Positions 10,307 through 21,066 of a stretch of 64,000 nt of DNA are shown one piece after another. Made by a program: the position numbers and the translations under genes. The DNA lies in contig CP091730.1 in assembly GCA_022009915.1 (NCBI GenBank), positions 682,001-746,000 of the forward strand. Reading direction: 5' to 3'. Below the pieces are notes generated by a model that ran no database searches, had not been told where the DNA came from, and saw only the letters and a program-made list of their open reading frames with translations. The DNA is from Alistipes putredinis. GTDB taxonomy: Bacteria; Bacteroidota; Bacteroidia; Bacteroidales; Rikenellaceae. How positions within the stretch are numbered: the first letter of the stretch is position 1; every line of letters begins with the position of its first letter.

Positions 10307-11803
10307 ATGCACAAGATGGAGGATAACAAGATAATAGAGGATATCGCTTCGCAGGAGTACAAGTACGGCTTTACGACCGATATCCATACCGATACGCTGC
10401 CGCGCGGGCTGAACGAGAGTATTGTCCGCAGCATAAGCGCCATCAAGGGCGAGCCGCAGTGGATGACCGACTATCGCCTGCGGGCCTTTCACCACTGGAA
10501 GACTCTCACGCCCCCGACATGGGCGCATCTGAATATTCCCGACATAGATTTTCAGGATATAATCTACTATGCCGCTCCACGAGCCGTGACGGACGGTCCG
10601 AAGAGCGTCGAGGAGATAGACCCCCAGCTCAAAGCCACGTTCGACAAGCTCGGCATTCCGCTCGAAGAGCAGCTGGCGCTTTCGGGCGTTGCCGTGGATG
10701 CGGTGATGGATTCCGTGTCGGTCAAGACCACTTTCAGGCAGACGCTCTCCGAAAAGGGCATAGTGTTCTGCTCGATGAGCGAGGCTTTGAAGGATTACCC
10801 CGAACTGGTACGGAAATATCTGGGCAGCGTAGTGCCTTATACGGACAATTTCTACGCCGCTCTGAATGCAGCGGTATTCTCCGACGGTTCGTTCTGCTAT
10901 ATCCCGAAAGGGGTGAGATGCCCCATGGAGCTGAGCACCTATTTCAGAATCAACGCCGCTGGAACCGGACAGTTCGAGCGCACGCTCATCGTTGCCGACG
11001 AAGGAGCGTATGTGAGTTATTTGGAGGGCTGCACCGCACCGCGGCGCGACGAGAACCAGCTGCATGCAGCAGTGGTCGAAATCGTGGTCATGCGTGATGC
11101 CGAGGTCAAATATTCGACTGTCCAGAACTGGTACCCGGGCGACAGGCAGGGCCGCGGAGGAATCTACAATTTCGTGACCAAGCGCGGAATATGCAAGGGC
11201 GACAACGCGCGGCTGTCATGGACTCAGGTGGAGACCGGTTCGGCCATCACGTGGAAATATCCGAGCTGTATTCTTGCAGGCGACAATTCGGCCGCGGAGT
11301 TCTACTCGGTGGCAATGACCAACAATTTCCAGCAGGCGGACACCGGAACCAAGATGGTTCATATCGGCAAGGGAACGCGCAGCAGGATTGTGTCCAAGGG
11401 CATTTCGGCCGGCCGCAGCCAGAACAGCTATCGCGGGTTGGTGAGAGTGAACAGCGGAGCCGAGGGTGCGCGGAACTTTTCGCAGTGCGATTCGCTGCTT
11501 ATCGGCGACAAGTGCGGTGCGCATACGTTCCCGTATATGGACGTCCGCAATCCGTCGGCCGTGGTGGAGCACGAGGCGACCACTTCGAAAATCAGCGAAG
11601 AGCAGCTCATGTACTGCAATCAGAGGGGTATATCCACCGAAGATGCCGTGGGCCTCATCGTGAACGGCTATGCCCGCGAAGTGCTGGACAAACTGCCCAT
11701 GGAGTTCGCCGTGGAGGCCCAGAAACTGCCTTCCGTAAGTCGGGAAGGCCGCGTGGGTTGTTTTAGTGAGAATGAAAAACGTGACATATGCTTTTGGACG
11801 TAA
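10307..11803 (+). CDS. sufB: Fe-S cluster assembly scaffold SufB
   Basis: Core subunit of the SufBCD complex, which builds iron-sulfur clusters in the cytoplasm. The family signatures NKIIEDIASQEYKYGF, VKYSTVQNWYPGD and the late ISEEQLMYCNQRGIS are present. A second in-frame ATG at 10316 (MEDNKIIED) is an equally good start. The end is uncertain. Family members stop shortly after a short EAQKL...G tail, whereas this frame runs on into sufC. A single-base error near 11735-11755 would place the stop at 11766 and remove the 16-base overlap with sufC. It is the first gene of sufB-C-D-S. Confidence 0.93.
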   Translation: MHKMEDNKIIEDIASQEYKYGFTTDIHTDTLPRGLNESIVRSISAIKGEPQWMTDYRLRAFHHWKTLTPPTWAHLNIPDIDFQDIIYYAAPRAVTDGPKSVEEIDPQLKATFDKLGIPLEEQLALSGVAVDAVMDSVSVKTTFRQTLSEKGIVFCSMSEALKDYPELVRKYLGSVVPYTDNFYAALNAAVFSDGSFCYIPKGVRCPMELSTYFRINAAGTGQFERTLIVADEGAYVSYLEGCTAPRRDENQLHAAVVEIVVMRDAEVKYSTVQNWYPGDRQGRGGIYNFVTKRGICKGDNARLSWTQVETGSAITWKYPSCILAGDNSAAEFYSVAMTNNFQQADTGTKMVHIGKGTRSRIVSKGISAGRSQNSYRGLVRVNSGAEGARNFSQCDSLLIGDKCGAHTFPYMDVRNPSAVVEHEATTSKISEEQLMYCNQRGISTEDAVGLIVNGYAREVLDKLPMEFAVEAQKLPSVSREGRVGCFSENEKRDICFWT

Positions 11804-12540
11804 ATAATCTTCATGCCTCGGTGGCTGGAAAAGAGGTTCTGCGCGGATTGGACTTTCGCGTGAAGGCCGGCGAGGTGCATGCCATAATGGGGCCGAACGG
11901 TTCGGGAAAGAGTACTTTCGCATCCGTTCTGGCCGGCAGTGCCAAATACGAGGTTACCGAGGGTCAGGTATCGTTCGGTGGCCGCAACCTGCTGGAAATG
12001 AGTGTCGAGGAGCGTGCCAGAGAGGGCCTTTTTCTGGGATTCCAGTATCCAGTCGAGATACCCGGCGTAAGCATGGCTTCGTTCATGAAGGCCGCCGTGG
12101 CCGAAAAACGCAAGCATCTGGGACTGCCGCCGCTTTCGGGGAGCGAATTTCTGAAAATGATGCGCGAGAAGGCCGCCGTGGTGGAACTCGATTCCAAACT
12201 CGTGAACCGTTCGGTGAACGAGGGATTTTCGGGAGGCGAGAAGAAAAAGAACGAAATATTCCAGATGGCCATGCTCGAACCCAAGCTGGCCGTTTTAGAC
12301 GAGACCGACAGCGGTCTGGATATAGACGCCCTTAGAATCGTGGCTACCGGTGTGGCGCGTCTGCGCAGGCCTGACACTGCAACTGTGGTCATCACCCACT
12401 ACCAGCGTCTGCTGGACTACATCGTTCCCGACTTCGTGCATGTGCTCTACAACGGCCGCATCATATACTCGGGCGACAAGTCTCTGGCTCTGAAACTTGA
12501 AGAGCAGGGCTACGATTGGTTGATTAACGATTATCGGTAG
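11788..12540 (+). CDS. sufC: Fe-S cluster assembly ATPase SufC
   Basis: Intact 250-residue ABC-type ATPase that powers the SufBCD scaffold. The Walker A motif is GPNGSGKST (about residue 35), the signature is FSGGEKKKNEIFQM, and Walker B reads LAVLDETDSGLD, the D-E-T-D-S-G-L-D form specific to SufC. There are no membrane segments, as expected. It sits between sufB and sufD, five bases from sufD. Confidence 0.96.
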   Translation: MLLDVNNLHASVAGKEVLRGLDFRVKAGEVHAIMGPNGSGKSTFASVLAGSAKYEVTEGQVSFGGRNLLEMSVEERAREGLFLGFQYPVEIPGVSMASFMKAAVAEKRKHLGLPPLSGSEFLKMMREKAAVVELDSKLVNRSVNEGFSGGEKKKNEIFQMAMLEPKLAVLDETDSGLDIDALRIVATGVARLRRPDTATVVITHYQRLLDYIVPDFVHVLYNGRIIYSGDKSLALKLEEQGYDWLINDYR

Positions 12541-12545
12541 GGATT

Positions 12546-13841
12546 ATGGAAAAGTCGTCCGCTAATGCCCTGTCGGAACTCTTTTTGGCGCAGTCGGAAC
12601 TTATCGGCGAAGGTTTCGAGAGCTGGGTCAATTCCCGTCGGAGCGATTTCATCGCTTCGTTCATGCTCGGCGGAATTCCTGCATCGAAAGACGAGAGGTA
12701 CCGCCACACTCCGCTCGGCGAACTGTTCTCGCAGGCGGAGTACGAGACCTATTTCGTGCCGCAGAATATCGAGCCGTTCGAGGCTCTGCCGTCGGGTGCG
12801 GCGTTGAGCATAGAGGTCGAAAACGGGTTCTGCAAGACGGAGTGCACGCAACTCGAAAACGGAATCGTCTACGGCTCTTTGCGCGGAGCCATGGAGCGCT
12901 TCCCGCAGCTTTTGCGGAAATATTACAACACTGTCGCCGACAACGACACGGATTCGCTTGCCGCCCTGAGCAGCGCATTTATGCAGGACGGAGTGTTCGT
13001 ATACGTCCCTGCAGGGGTGCGCTATGAACGCGGTTTGATTATTGACGACCGTTACGGCTCGCAGGACGAGGCCCAGATGTGCTTTTCGCGCATGCTCGTA
13101 GTACTGGAACGGGATGCGGCGATTGATATTTCGCTCGTGCATCGCGGGGGCGGACATACGCGGTTTTTAATCGATGCCGTGCGCGAAACGGTGCTCGGCG
13201 AAGGTTCCGAACTCGATTTCACCGAAATCAACATTCTCGGAGAACGGAGTGCCGTCGTGACCGGCTCGTATATGGTGCAGGATGCAGACAGCCGCTGCCG
13301 ATACCTTTTGTGCGACCTCGGATGTTCGCTTTCCAGATATAATCTTCGTAATGATTTGAATGCTCCGAGAGCTGAAACCGAACTTTACGGCCTTTATGTC
13401 GCCACCGGCACCCAGCATGCCGATATAGCCGTTAATATGCGGCATAACGCGCCGGAGTGCAAAAGCCGCCAGATAGTCAAGGGTATTGCGTCGGACGATG
13501 CCGTGGGTGTGTTTTCGGGACTGGTTTATGTGGCGCCGGATGCCCAGAAGACCGATGCCGGACAGCTCAACCGCAATATTCTCGTTTCGCCCGCCGCACG
13601 CATCTATACCGAACCTCAGCTCGAAATATATGCCGACGACGTGAAGTGCTCGCACGGAGCCGCCGTAGGACAGCTCGACGACATGGCCGTATACTACATG
13701 CGTCAGCGCGGAATATCGTTGCAGGACGCCCGCCGTCTGCAACTTTCGGGATTCGTGTACGAGATAATCGGCAAATGCCGCGGCAGCGAACTTCGCGATT
13801 TTATGCACGAACTTACGGATGCGAAAATAGAAAAATTATAA
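12546..13841 (+). CDS. sufD: Fe-S cluster assembly protein SufD
   Basis: Intact 431-residue partner of SufB and SufC. The C-terminal half is the conserved beta-helix region, with DGQLNRNILVS-like sequence (DAGQLNRNILVSPAAR), EIYADDVKCSHGAAVGQLD and YYMRQRGIS. The N-terminal half is divergent, as is usual for SufD. It is followed after one base by sufS. Confidence 0.94.
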   Translation: MEKSSANALSELFLAQSELIGEGFESWVNSRRSDFIASFMLGGIPASKDERYRHTPLGELFSQAEYETYFVPQNIEPFEALPSGAALSIEVENGFCKTECTQLENGIVYGSLRGAMERFPQLLRKYYNTVADNDTDSLAALSSAFMQDGVFVYVPAGVRYERGLIIDDRYGSQDEAQMCFSRMLVVLERDAAIDISLVHRGGGHTRFLIDAVRETVLGEGSELDFTEINILGERSAVVTGSYMVQDADSRCRYLLCDLGCSLSRYNLRNDLNAPRAETELYGLYVATGTQHADIAVNMRHNAPECKSRQIVKGIASDDAVGVFSGLVYVAPDAQKTDAGQLNRNILVSPAARIYTEPQLEIYADDVKCSHGAAVGQLDDMAVYYMRQRGISLQDARRLQLSGFVYEIIGKCRGSELRDFMHELTDAKIEKL

Positions 13842-13842
13842 G

Positions 13843-15062
13843 ATGCTGGACGTAAATAAGATAAGAGAGGATTTTTCCGATTCTTCGAACTTCGGTCTAC
13901 GGGCGGGAGCTGGTTTATCTGGACAACGCCGCCACGGCCCAGAAACCGCAGCGCGTCATAGATTGCGTGAACCGTCTGCACAGGGAGCTGAACGGCAACA
14001 TACACCGTGGGGTGCACTATATGTCCGAGGAGTGCACTTCGCTTTACGAGGCGGCGCGGCAGACCATGTGCGATAAAATCGGGGCTGCCGATGCTCGGGA
14101 AATAGTTTTCACGTCGGGAGCGACGGCATCCGTGAATCTGGTCGCTTACAGTTTCGGCGAAATGTCGGTAGGTGAGGGCGACAACGTGATTGTCAGCGAA
14201 ATGGAGCACCACTCCAATATCGTTCCGTGGCAGCTGCTGTGCGAGCGCAAGGACGCCGAACTGCGCGTGCTGCCGTTCGACGACGACGGGCGTCTGGCAA
14301 TCGAAGAACTTCCGTCCCTAATCGACTCGCGTACAAGAATAGTGGCCGTTACGCAGTGTTCCAACGTACTGGGCACGTGCCCCGACATAAAGGCCGTAAC
14401 GGATGCGGCTCACTCTTTCGGGGTGCCGGTTCTTGTGGACGGCTGTCAGGGGGCGGTGCATATGCCAACCGACGTGCAAGCATTAGGCTGCGATTTCTAT
14501 GCCTTTTCAGGACATAAGTTGTACGGCCCCACGGGAACGGGCGTGCTTTACGGGCGTGCCGAACTGCTCGAAAAGATGCCTCCTTTCATGGGGGGAGGCG
14601 ACATGGTGGACAGAGTATCTTTTTCGGGTACCACCTTTGCCGCGCCTCCGCTCAAATTCGAGGCCGGGACCTCCAACTACATAGGCGCCATAGGTATGGC
14701 CGAGGCGGTGCATTATCTCGATTCCATCGACCTCGCAGGCTGCCTCCGAGCATGAAAACACGCTTCGGGAGTATGCCGAACGGCTGCTTTCGCAAATCGA
14801 CGGGCTCCGTATTTACGGTTCGCAGACCGATAAGGGCCCTATCGTTTCGTTCGGCGTCGAGGGGGTTCATAACTACGACATGGGTATGATTTTAGACAAG
14901 CTCGGCATCGCCGTGCGGACGGGGATGCACTGCGCCGAACCGGTCATGCACCATTACGGAGTCGGCGGCATGTGCCGTGCCTCGTTCGCGATATACAATA
15001 CGCGCGAGGAGGTCGAGGCTCTTGCCGACGGAGTGAGACGGGCGGTGAAAATGCTGCGATAA
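13843..15062 (+). CDS. sufS: cysteine desulfurase SufS (frame broken)
   Basis: PLP-dependent, type II cysteine desulfurase that supplies sulfur to SufBCD. LDNAATAQKP lies near the N-terminus, VSEMEHHSNIVPW and VDGCQGAVH follow, and the PLP lysine is in FSGHKLYGPTGTG. The active-site cysteine is in RTGMHCAEP. The reconstructed length is about 405 residues, the normal size. The frame breaks near 13880 and 14740. It starts one base after sufD, completing the sulfur-transfer operon; no sufE or sufU is seen nearby. Confidence 0.95.
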
Positions 15063-15093
15063 GAATTGTTAGTATTCCGATAAACAGATATTT

Positions 15094-15771
15094 ATGCCTT
15101 TTTTAGTGTTGGAAGGTCTGGACGGGGCCGGCAAATCCACTCAGATAAACATGTTGCGCGAGTACCTGACCGCACGAGGCCACAGGTGCCGCTACATACA
15201 TTTCCCGCGGTTCGATGCCCCTGTGTACGGCGATTTGATAGCTCGGTTTCTGCGCGGCGAACTTGGCGAACTCTCGCAGGTGAATCCCTATTTGGTTGCG
15301 CTTCTTTATGCGGGCGACAGGGCCGAGGCTGCCGAGACGGTCAGCGGGTGGCTTTCGGAAGGCTGGGTCATCGCCGACAGATACGTGTATTCCAATATAG
15401 GCTATCAGTGCGCCAAGATTGACGATGCGGCGGAGCGCGAAAGGCTCAGACGCTGGATTCTGGATTTGGAGTACGGGTATTACCGTATTCCGCAGCCCGA
15501 TTTGTCGCTGTTTCTGGACGTTCCTTTCTCTTTCACCGAAAGCAGGCTCTCGGCTGCCAGAACCGGTTCAGACAGAGACTATTTGCATGGCGGGGCGGAC
15601 ATACACGAATCTTCGCTCGATTTGCAACGCCGCGTAAGGCAGGTGTATCTCGATTCGGCCGAGAAGGACCCCTCGCTCAGGGTCGTGGATTGCGCCTGCG
15701 AGAACGGAGCCATGGCCAGCGCCGAGAGCATATTCGAGCGTATCGTGTCGCGAATCGGCGATATTTTGTAA
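15094..15771 (+). CDS. tmk: thymidylate kinase
   Basis: Intact 225-residue dTMP kinase of the dTTP pathway. The P-loop is GLDGAGKST at residue 8, the DRY motif appears as ADRYVYSN, and a lid region follows. It lies 31 bases after sufS and may be part of that transcript. Its stop codon overlaps a promoter-like box for the next gene. Confidence 0.94.
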   Translation: MPFLVLEGLDGAGKSTQINMLREYLTARGHRCRYIHFPRFDAPVYGDLIARFLRGELGELSQVNPYLVALLYAGDRAEAAETVSGWLSEGWVIADRYVYSNIGYQCAKIDDAAERERLRRWILDLEYGYYRIPQPDLSLFLDVPFSFTESRLSAARTGSDRDYLHGGADIHESSLDLQRRVRQVYLDSAEKDPSLRVVDCACENGAMASAESIFERIVSRIGDIL

Positions 15772-15776
15772 CTTTG
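15769..15776 (+). promoter_or_regulatory. possible -7 box for the DoxX-like gene
   Basis: TAACTTTG fits TAnnTTTG, overlaps the tmk stop codon and lies 21 bases before the next ATG. No clear TTTG is present at the upstream spacing. Confidence 0.4.
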
Positions 15777-15797
15777 CATTTCAACCTTTATTTCGAA

Positions 15798-16899
15798 ATG
15801 ACTCGGAACCCGAAACGCATACTGGCCGATGCCTGCCGCATAATACTCGCACTGACATTCGTCTTCTCCGGATTCACCAAGACCATAGACCCGTGGGGTA
15901 CGGCGATAAAGATAACCGAGTATCTTAACAGTTTCGGTTTCGAAACCCTCAACCAATACCGTTTCGGCTTTTTCGATATGGCTCTGCGGGGCGGAGCTCA
16001 TGATGGGCTGCATGTTGCTTTTCAAGGTGCGCACGCCGCTCATATCGATTTTTTCGCTCGCCACGATGAGTTTCTTCACGCTTTTGACGTTTTACATGGC
16101 GGGGTGGGGCACTGTCGAGGATTGCGGCTGCTTCGGCGACGCGGTGAAACTTACGGCGTGGGAGACGTTCTTCAAGAACCTCGTCCTGTGGCCGCTTTCG
16201 TTTTACGTCTGGTGGGATGCCCGTAAGGGCCGGATTTGGCCGATTTCGCGCAGGGAATATATCACCACGCTTCTCGTAATGTGTTTCGCGTTCGGTCTGG
16301 GCGCGTACTGTTACAGGCATTTGCCGCTCATAGACTTTCTTCCTTTCAAGAAAGGCGTGAATATTTACGAACGGATGTACCGAGGCGGCGAGCACGACGA
16401 TATAACGCTCGTGTATCGCGACCGGACCAGCGGCGAGTTGCGCAATTTCGGCATCGGAGATACCGAATGGTACGATACGGTTCGCTGGGAGTATGTGGAC
16501 AGGATTGAAGGCAAGACGGACGACGACGATGTGGCGCTGCGCGAATTTGCCGTTTTCGCCGGCGAGGACGATGTCACCGAGAGTATAATTACCGACCCCG
16601 GAACCGTATACATGATAAGCGCCGTGCGTTTGGACGGCGTCCGGCCGTGGTGCGCTGAACGGCTCGCCGCGCTCGCGGACAGGGCGCAGAAGAACGGCGA
16701 CAGGGTGGTGTGCCTTACCGCATCGCCGCTCGGCGAAGGCGAGGATTCGGTGAGATTCGCCGACGGGCCCGAAATTCCGGTGTACAATGTCGATGCGACG
16801 ACTCTTGTCACCATGCTCCGCGCCAAGGCCGGTGTTGTGGTCTTGCAGGGTGGGGTGATACTGGACAAACTCAACTGCCGCGACATAAGGAAGAAGTAG
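15798..16899 (+). CDS. DoxX-like membrane protein, BT_3928-type (frame broken)
   Basis: Inner-membrane protein of about 365 residues. The N-terminal half has four or so hydrophobic helices (RIILALTFVFSGFTKTIDPWG; MGCMLLFKVRTPLISIFSL; LTFYMAGW; TLLVMCFAFGLGAY) in a DoxX/MauE-like arrangement, with CGCFGDAVKL between helices. The C-terminal half is soluble (about residues 190-365). A role in redox or methylamine-type processes is suggested only by the DoxX/MauE resemblance; the CxC may matter. The frame breaks near 15985. Confidence 0.75.
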
Positions 16900-16926
16900 C
16901 GCTTGTCCTGTTTTTGGCATGGAATT

Positions 16927-16952
16927 GGCTTGATTACCACGGTAATCAAGCC
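16927..16952 (+). terminator. hairpin, probable terminator
   Basis: GGCTTGATTACC (16927-16938) and its exact complement (16941-16952) flank two bases. TTGATTTT follows. It lies between the DoxX-like gene and the first efflux operon, starting 28 bases after the former. Confidence 0.6.
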
Positions 16953-16960
16953 TTGATTTT

Positions 16961-18007
16961 ATGCGAACGAAAACAGTGCTGTCAGTCGTCTTGTTGCTGG
17001 CCGGTTGCACCGGCCGCCATTCTGCCCCGGAACAGGTGCGGCCCGTGAAAGTCTACACCGCCCATACGGTGGATATGATAAGCAAGGATTTCGCGGCTCT
17101 GGCCGTGGCGGACGATGCGACGAATCTCGCGTTCAAGGTATCGGGACAGGTCGTCGCATTCGATGTTACCGAGGGGCAGAGCGTGGCGAAGGGGACGGTG
17201 GTGGCGCAGATAAATCCGCGGGACTATCGCCCAATACGACGCCCAGCGTTCGGCCTTCACGACGGCCAAGACGCAGTTCGAGCGCATGGAGCGGCTGCTT
17301 GCCCGTCAGGCGGTGTCCAAAAGCGAGTACGAGGTCGCACAGACTGCCTACATGAATGCGCGGGCCGCCTATGAAAATTCGCAGGACGTGCTCGCCGATA
17401 CCAAATTGCGGACGCCTTTTGCCGGAATAGTCGAAAAAGAAGTATGTCGATACCTACCAGAGGGTGCAGGCCGGCGAGCCGATAGTGAGAATCGTGAATC
17501 CGACTTCGCGCACCGTGAAATTCACCATGCCCGAAAGCGGCATATACCTGCTGTCGCTGTCGGGAGCGAGGTTTTTCGGTTGAGTTCGACAACTATAAAT
17601 CCGTATTTTTTTCAATGCGCGTTTGAAAGACTACGTCCCCACGTCGTCGGACGGAACCGGTGTGCCGGTCTCCCTTGCGCTGGACGACGGGCGGCTCGAT
17701 TCTCCCTCCAAATACATCATCTCCCCGGGTATGACCTGCATCGTGGTCATGCGGGTGCTCAACCCCGAGTTGAAGGATATGGTCGCCGTGCCGCTGACAT
17801 CGGTTTTCGCACCCGACGGACGGGAGGGCCGGTATGTTTGGGTTGTGGATTCGGAGCAGAGGGTGCGGCTCGTCGAGGTGACTCTGGGCGAGTCTGTACG
17901 GCAAGGACATGGTGCTGGTTCGGGGCGGTTTGTCGGCCGGTGAGAGGGTGGTGTCCGCCGGAGTGTACAGGCTGTCGGAGGGCGAACGTGTCGAAATATT
18001 GAAATAG
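16961..18007 (+). CDS. RND efflux periplasmic adaptor (MFP) lipoprotein, first pump (frame broken)
   Basis: Membrane fusion protein linking an inner-membrane RND pump to its outer-membrane channel. The N-terminus MRTKTVLSVVLLLAGC has a lipobox. The lipoyl/barrel-sandwich halves read FKVSGQVVAFDVTEGQSVAKG and DTKLRTPFAGIVEK, with a helical hairpin between them. A beta-barrel region with VPLTSVFAPDGREG follows, then a C-terminal LVRGGLSAGERVVSAG. About 345 residues. The frame breaks near 17230, 17440, 17610 and 17900. It is the first gene of a three-gene operon. Confidence 0.88.
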
Positions 18008-18021
18008 GGGAGGGCGCTGCT

Positions 18022-21000
18022 ATGAATATTACGGAGTATTCGCTCGGTCACGGTCGCGTAATCGCATTCTTTATGGCGGTGATGATTGTCGGCGGGACGA
18101 TTTCGTTTTTCACTCTCGGCAAGAAGGAGGACGCTCCTTTCACAATCAAGACCGCCGTGGTTACGGTAAAATATCCGGGCGCGACACCCGAGCAGGTGGA
18201 GCAGCTCGTGACCGAACCCGTGGAGCGCGAGATACAGTCCATGGGGCACGTGTACAAGATTATGTCCGAATCGCACTACGGATTCGCCAAAATAACCGTC
18301 GAACTCGATCCGGCTCTCGCCGCCGGCCGCATCCCGCAGATGTGGGACGAACTTCGGCGCAAGATACTGAATGTCGAGGGCCGGCTTCCTGTCTCCGTGT
18401 CCGATGTAGAGGTGGCGGACGACTTCGGCGACGTGTTCGGCATATACTACGGTCTGTCGGCCGGCGAGGGATTCTCCTATGCGGAGCTCAGGCGGCAGGC
18501 GCAGCTCATAAAACGCGAACTTGTTACGGTGCCCGGAGTTCAGAGGGTCACGCTTTTCGGCGAGCAGACGCCGGTGGTGAACGTCTACATAAGCCGCAGC
18601 AAACTGGCGGGCTTTGCGATGCGTCCCGAGGATATAATATCGGTCATGAGCGGTCAGAGCGCCATTGTCAGCGTGGGTGAAAAGCTGGCCGGTCAGATGG
18701 AGATAAAGATAACGGAGACTTCGACCTATGCCTCTGTCGAGGATATAGAGAATCAGATACTCACCACGCCGTCCGGCCGTCAGATTCGCCTCTCGGACAT
18801 CGCCGAGGTGCAGGTGGACTATCTGCGGCCGCCGTCGGTGCTGATGCGCATAAACGGAGTGAAGGGCATCGGTATCGGCATCTCCACCGACGCATCCCGC
18901 GACGTGGTGAAAACCGGCCGGACGGTTTCGCGCCGTTTGCAAGACATTACGGCCGGAATGCCTTTGGGAATGGAACTTACGGAGCTTTATCCCGAAGACC
19001 GTATCGCACGCGAGGCGAACGGCATGTTCGCGCTCAATCTCGCGGAGTCGGTGGCAATCGTCGTGACGGTCGTCGTGCTGGCCATGGGCCTGCGTTCCGG
19101 CGTGGTTATTGGCAGCTCACTGCTGCTTGCCATCGGCGGCACGCTGCTGCTCATGCAGGTCGCGGGACAGGGACTGAACAGAACCTCGCTCGCAGGATTC
19201 ATCATCGCAATGGGCATGCTTGTGGACAATGCGATAGTGGTGACGGACAATGCCAGACAATCTATGGCGGCGGGTATCGCAAGAAGAACGGCTGTGAGTC
19301 AGGGGGCCTCGTCGGTGTCTTGGGAGCTTTTCGGCGCCACGCTGATAGGGATATTTTCGTTTCTGCCTCTTTATACGGCCCATTCGTCCGTGGCGGAGAT
19401 TGTGAAGCCGCTTTTTCGCTGTGCTGTCCGTCTCTTTGCTGCTCAGCTGGGCGCTTTCGCTTACGCAGGTGCCGCTCATGGGGGTGAGGATGCTCGCCAT
19501 GCCGCGTCGCGGACAGGTTTACGACACGGCGCTCTTCCGGTTTTTTGACCGGACGCTGCGTTTTACGTTGAGGCATCCGCTTCCCGTTCTTGCGGGGGCT
19601 TACGTCTTGTTCGCCGGTTCTCTGGCGCTTATGAGCGTCATGCCGCAGAACTTTTTCCCCACTTTGGACAAACCCTATTTCAGGGCCGACTGCACGCTTC
19701 CCGACGGATACAACATAGAGGACATGTCCTCGTGCGTGGAGGATATGGAGCGGTGGCTCATGAGCCGGCCGGAGGTCAAGACCGTTTCGTCCGCCATGGG
19801 GGCGTCTCCCCCGCGCTACTATCTTGCCAGCAGTTCGAGGGGGCCCGCTCCGAATTTCGCCAATATTCTGGTGGAGCTGCACGACAGGAAGTATTCCGAG
19901 GCCGTGGAGAGGCGTTTCAACGACTATGTGCGCAGCGAGTTTCCCGACGTGTGGATTTCATCGTCGCTTTTTCAAACTTTCTCCGGTGCCGGCCGCCACG
20001 ATAGAGTTCGGATTCGTCGGCGACGATGCGGATACGTTGGCTCGGCTGACTTCTCGGGCACTTGCCATTATGCACGCCGACGGCAGGACCAACAACGTTC
20101 GCAGCAGCTGGGGCAATCGCATACCTGTCTGGACGCCGGTGTATTCGCAGGTCAAGGGGCCTCGGCTGGGGATTTCCCGCAGCGCCATGGCCCAATACAT
20201 GAATCTGGCCACTTCGGGTTACCGTCTGGGAGAGTTCCGCCGCGACGACCAGTTCCTGCCCATTCTGCTCAAAGACGAGAACATGCAGGGGTACAGTTTG
20301 AGCAACATGCGTTCGCTGCCGATGTTCTCTTCCGGCGGCAAGGTCTATTCGCTCGAACAGGTGGCGGACAGGTTCGAACTGGGCTTCGAGCGGCCGGTGA
20401 TAAAGCGCTACAACCGCAGTCGTGTAATGTGTGCGCAGTGCGATCCGGCCAGAGGACAGAATGCCGTGCGGCTTTACGAGGACTTGCATCGGCGCATAGT
20501 CTCCGAGGTGCATCTTCCGCAGGGCTATTCCATGAAGGTTTTCGGCGAACAGGAGAACCGCGGACAGTCCAACAGAGCGCTTGCAGCCGGACTGCCGGTG
20601 ACGTTTTTTTAGGCATTTTCACGGTCCTGCTGCTGCTTTTTCGGGGACTACCGCAAGCCGATAGTCATACTGCTTATGGTGCCGTTGATTTTCGTCGGCG
20701 TGGTGCTGGGTCTTGCCATAACGGGCAAGATGTTCGACTTCTTCTCGCTGCTCGGGCTTCTGGGGCTTGTGGGAATGAACATAAAGAACGCCGTGGTTCT
20801 CGTCTCACGCATCGAGGAGACCTCCCGCGTGCAGGAGCCATACGATGCGTTGATATCTGCCGCCCGTTCTCGGGCGCTTCCCGTGGCCGTCGCTTCGGGA
20901 ACTACCGTACTGGGACTCGTTCCGCTGCTGCCGGATGCCTTGTTCGGCTCCATGGCTGCAACCATTATGGGCGGTCTTCTGGTGGCCACTCTTCTTACCG

Positions 21001-21062
21001 TGCTGGTGCTTCCAGCCTGCTATGCCGTGATGTTCAAGATAAAACCTTCGGAAAAACATTAG
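18022..21062 (+). CDS. RND efflux pump inner-membrane permease, first pump (frame broken)
   Basis: Proton-driven RND transporter of about 1010 residues, the usual AcrB/MdtB length. It begins MNITEYSLGHGRVIAFFMAV and has porter-domain sequence GATPEQVEQLVTEPVE. The membrane block includes LAGFIIAMGMLVDNAIVVTDN, the conserved TM4 D-N-A-I-V motif. A matching C-terminal repeat reads LLGLVGMNIKNAVVLVSRIEE. The substrate cannot be told from sequence. The frame breaks near 19420, 19975 and 20610-20640, mostly T4 to T5 changes. It follows the adaptor by 14 bases and precedes the channel gene. Confidence 0.92.
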
Positions 21063-21066
21063 CCCG

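Noticed and set aside
17593..18942. 449-codon minus-strand ORF opposite the first RND genes
   Set aside because: Histidine/arginine-rich translation without domains, lying over adaptor and permease codons; a shadow frame.
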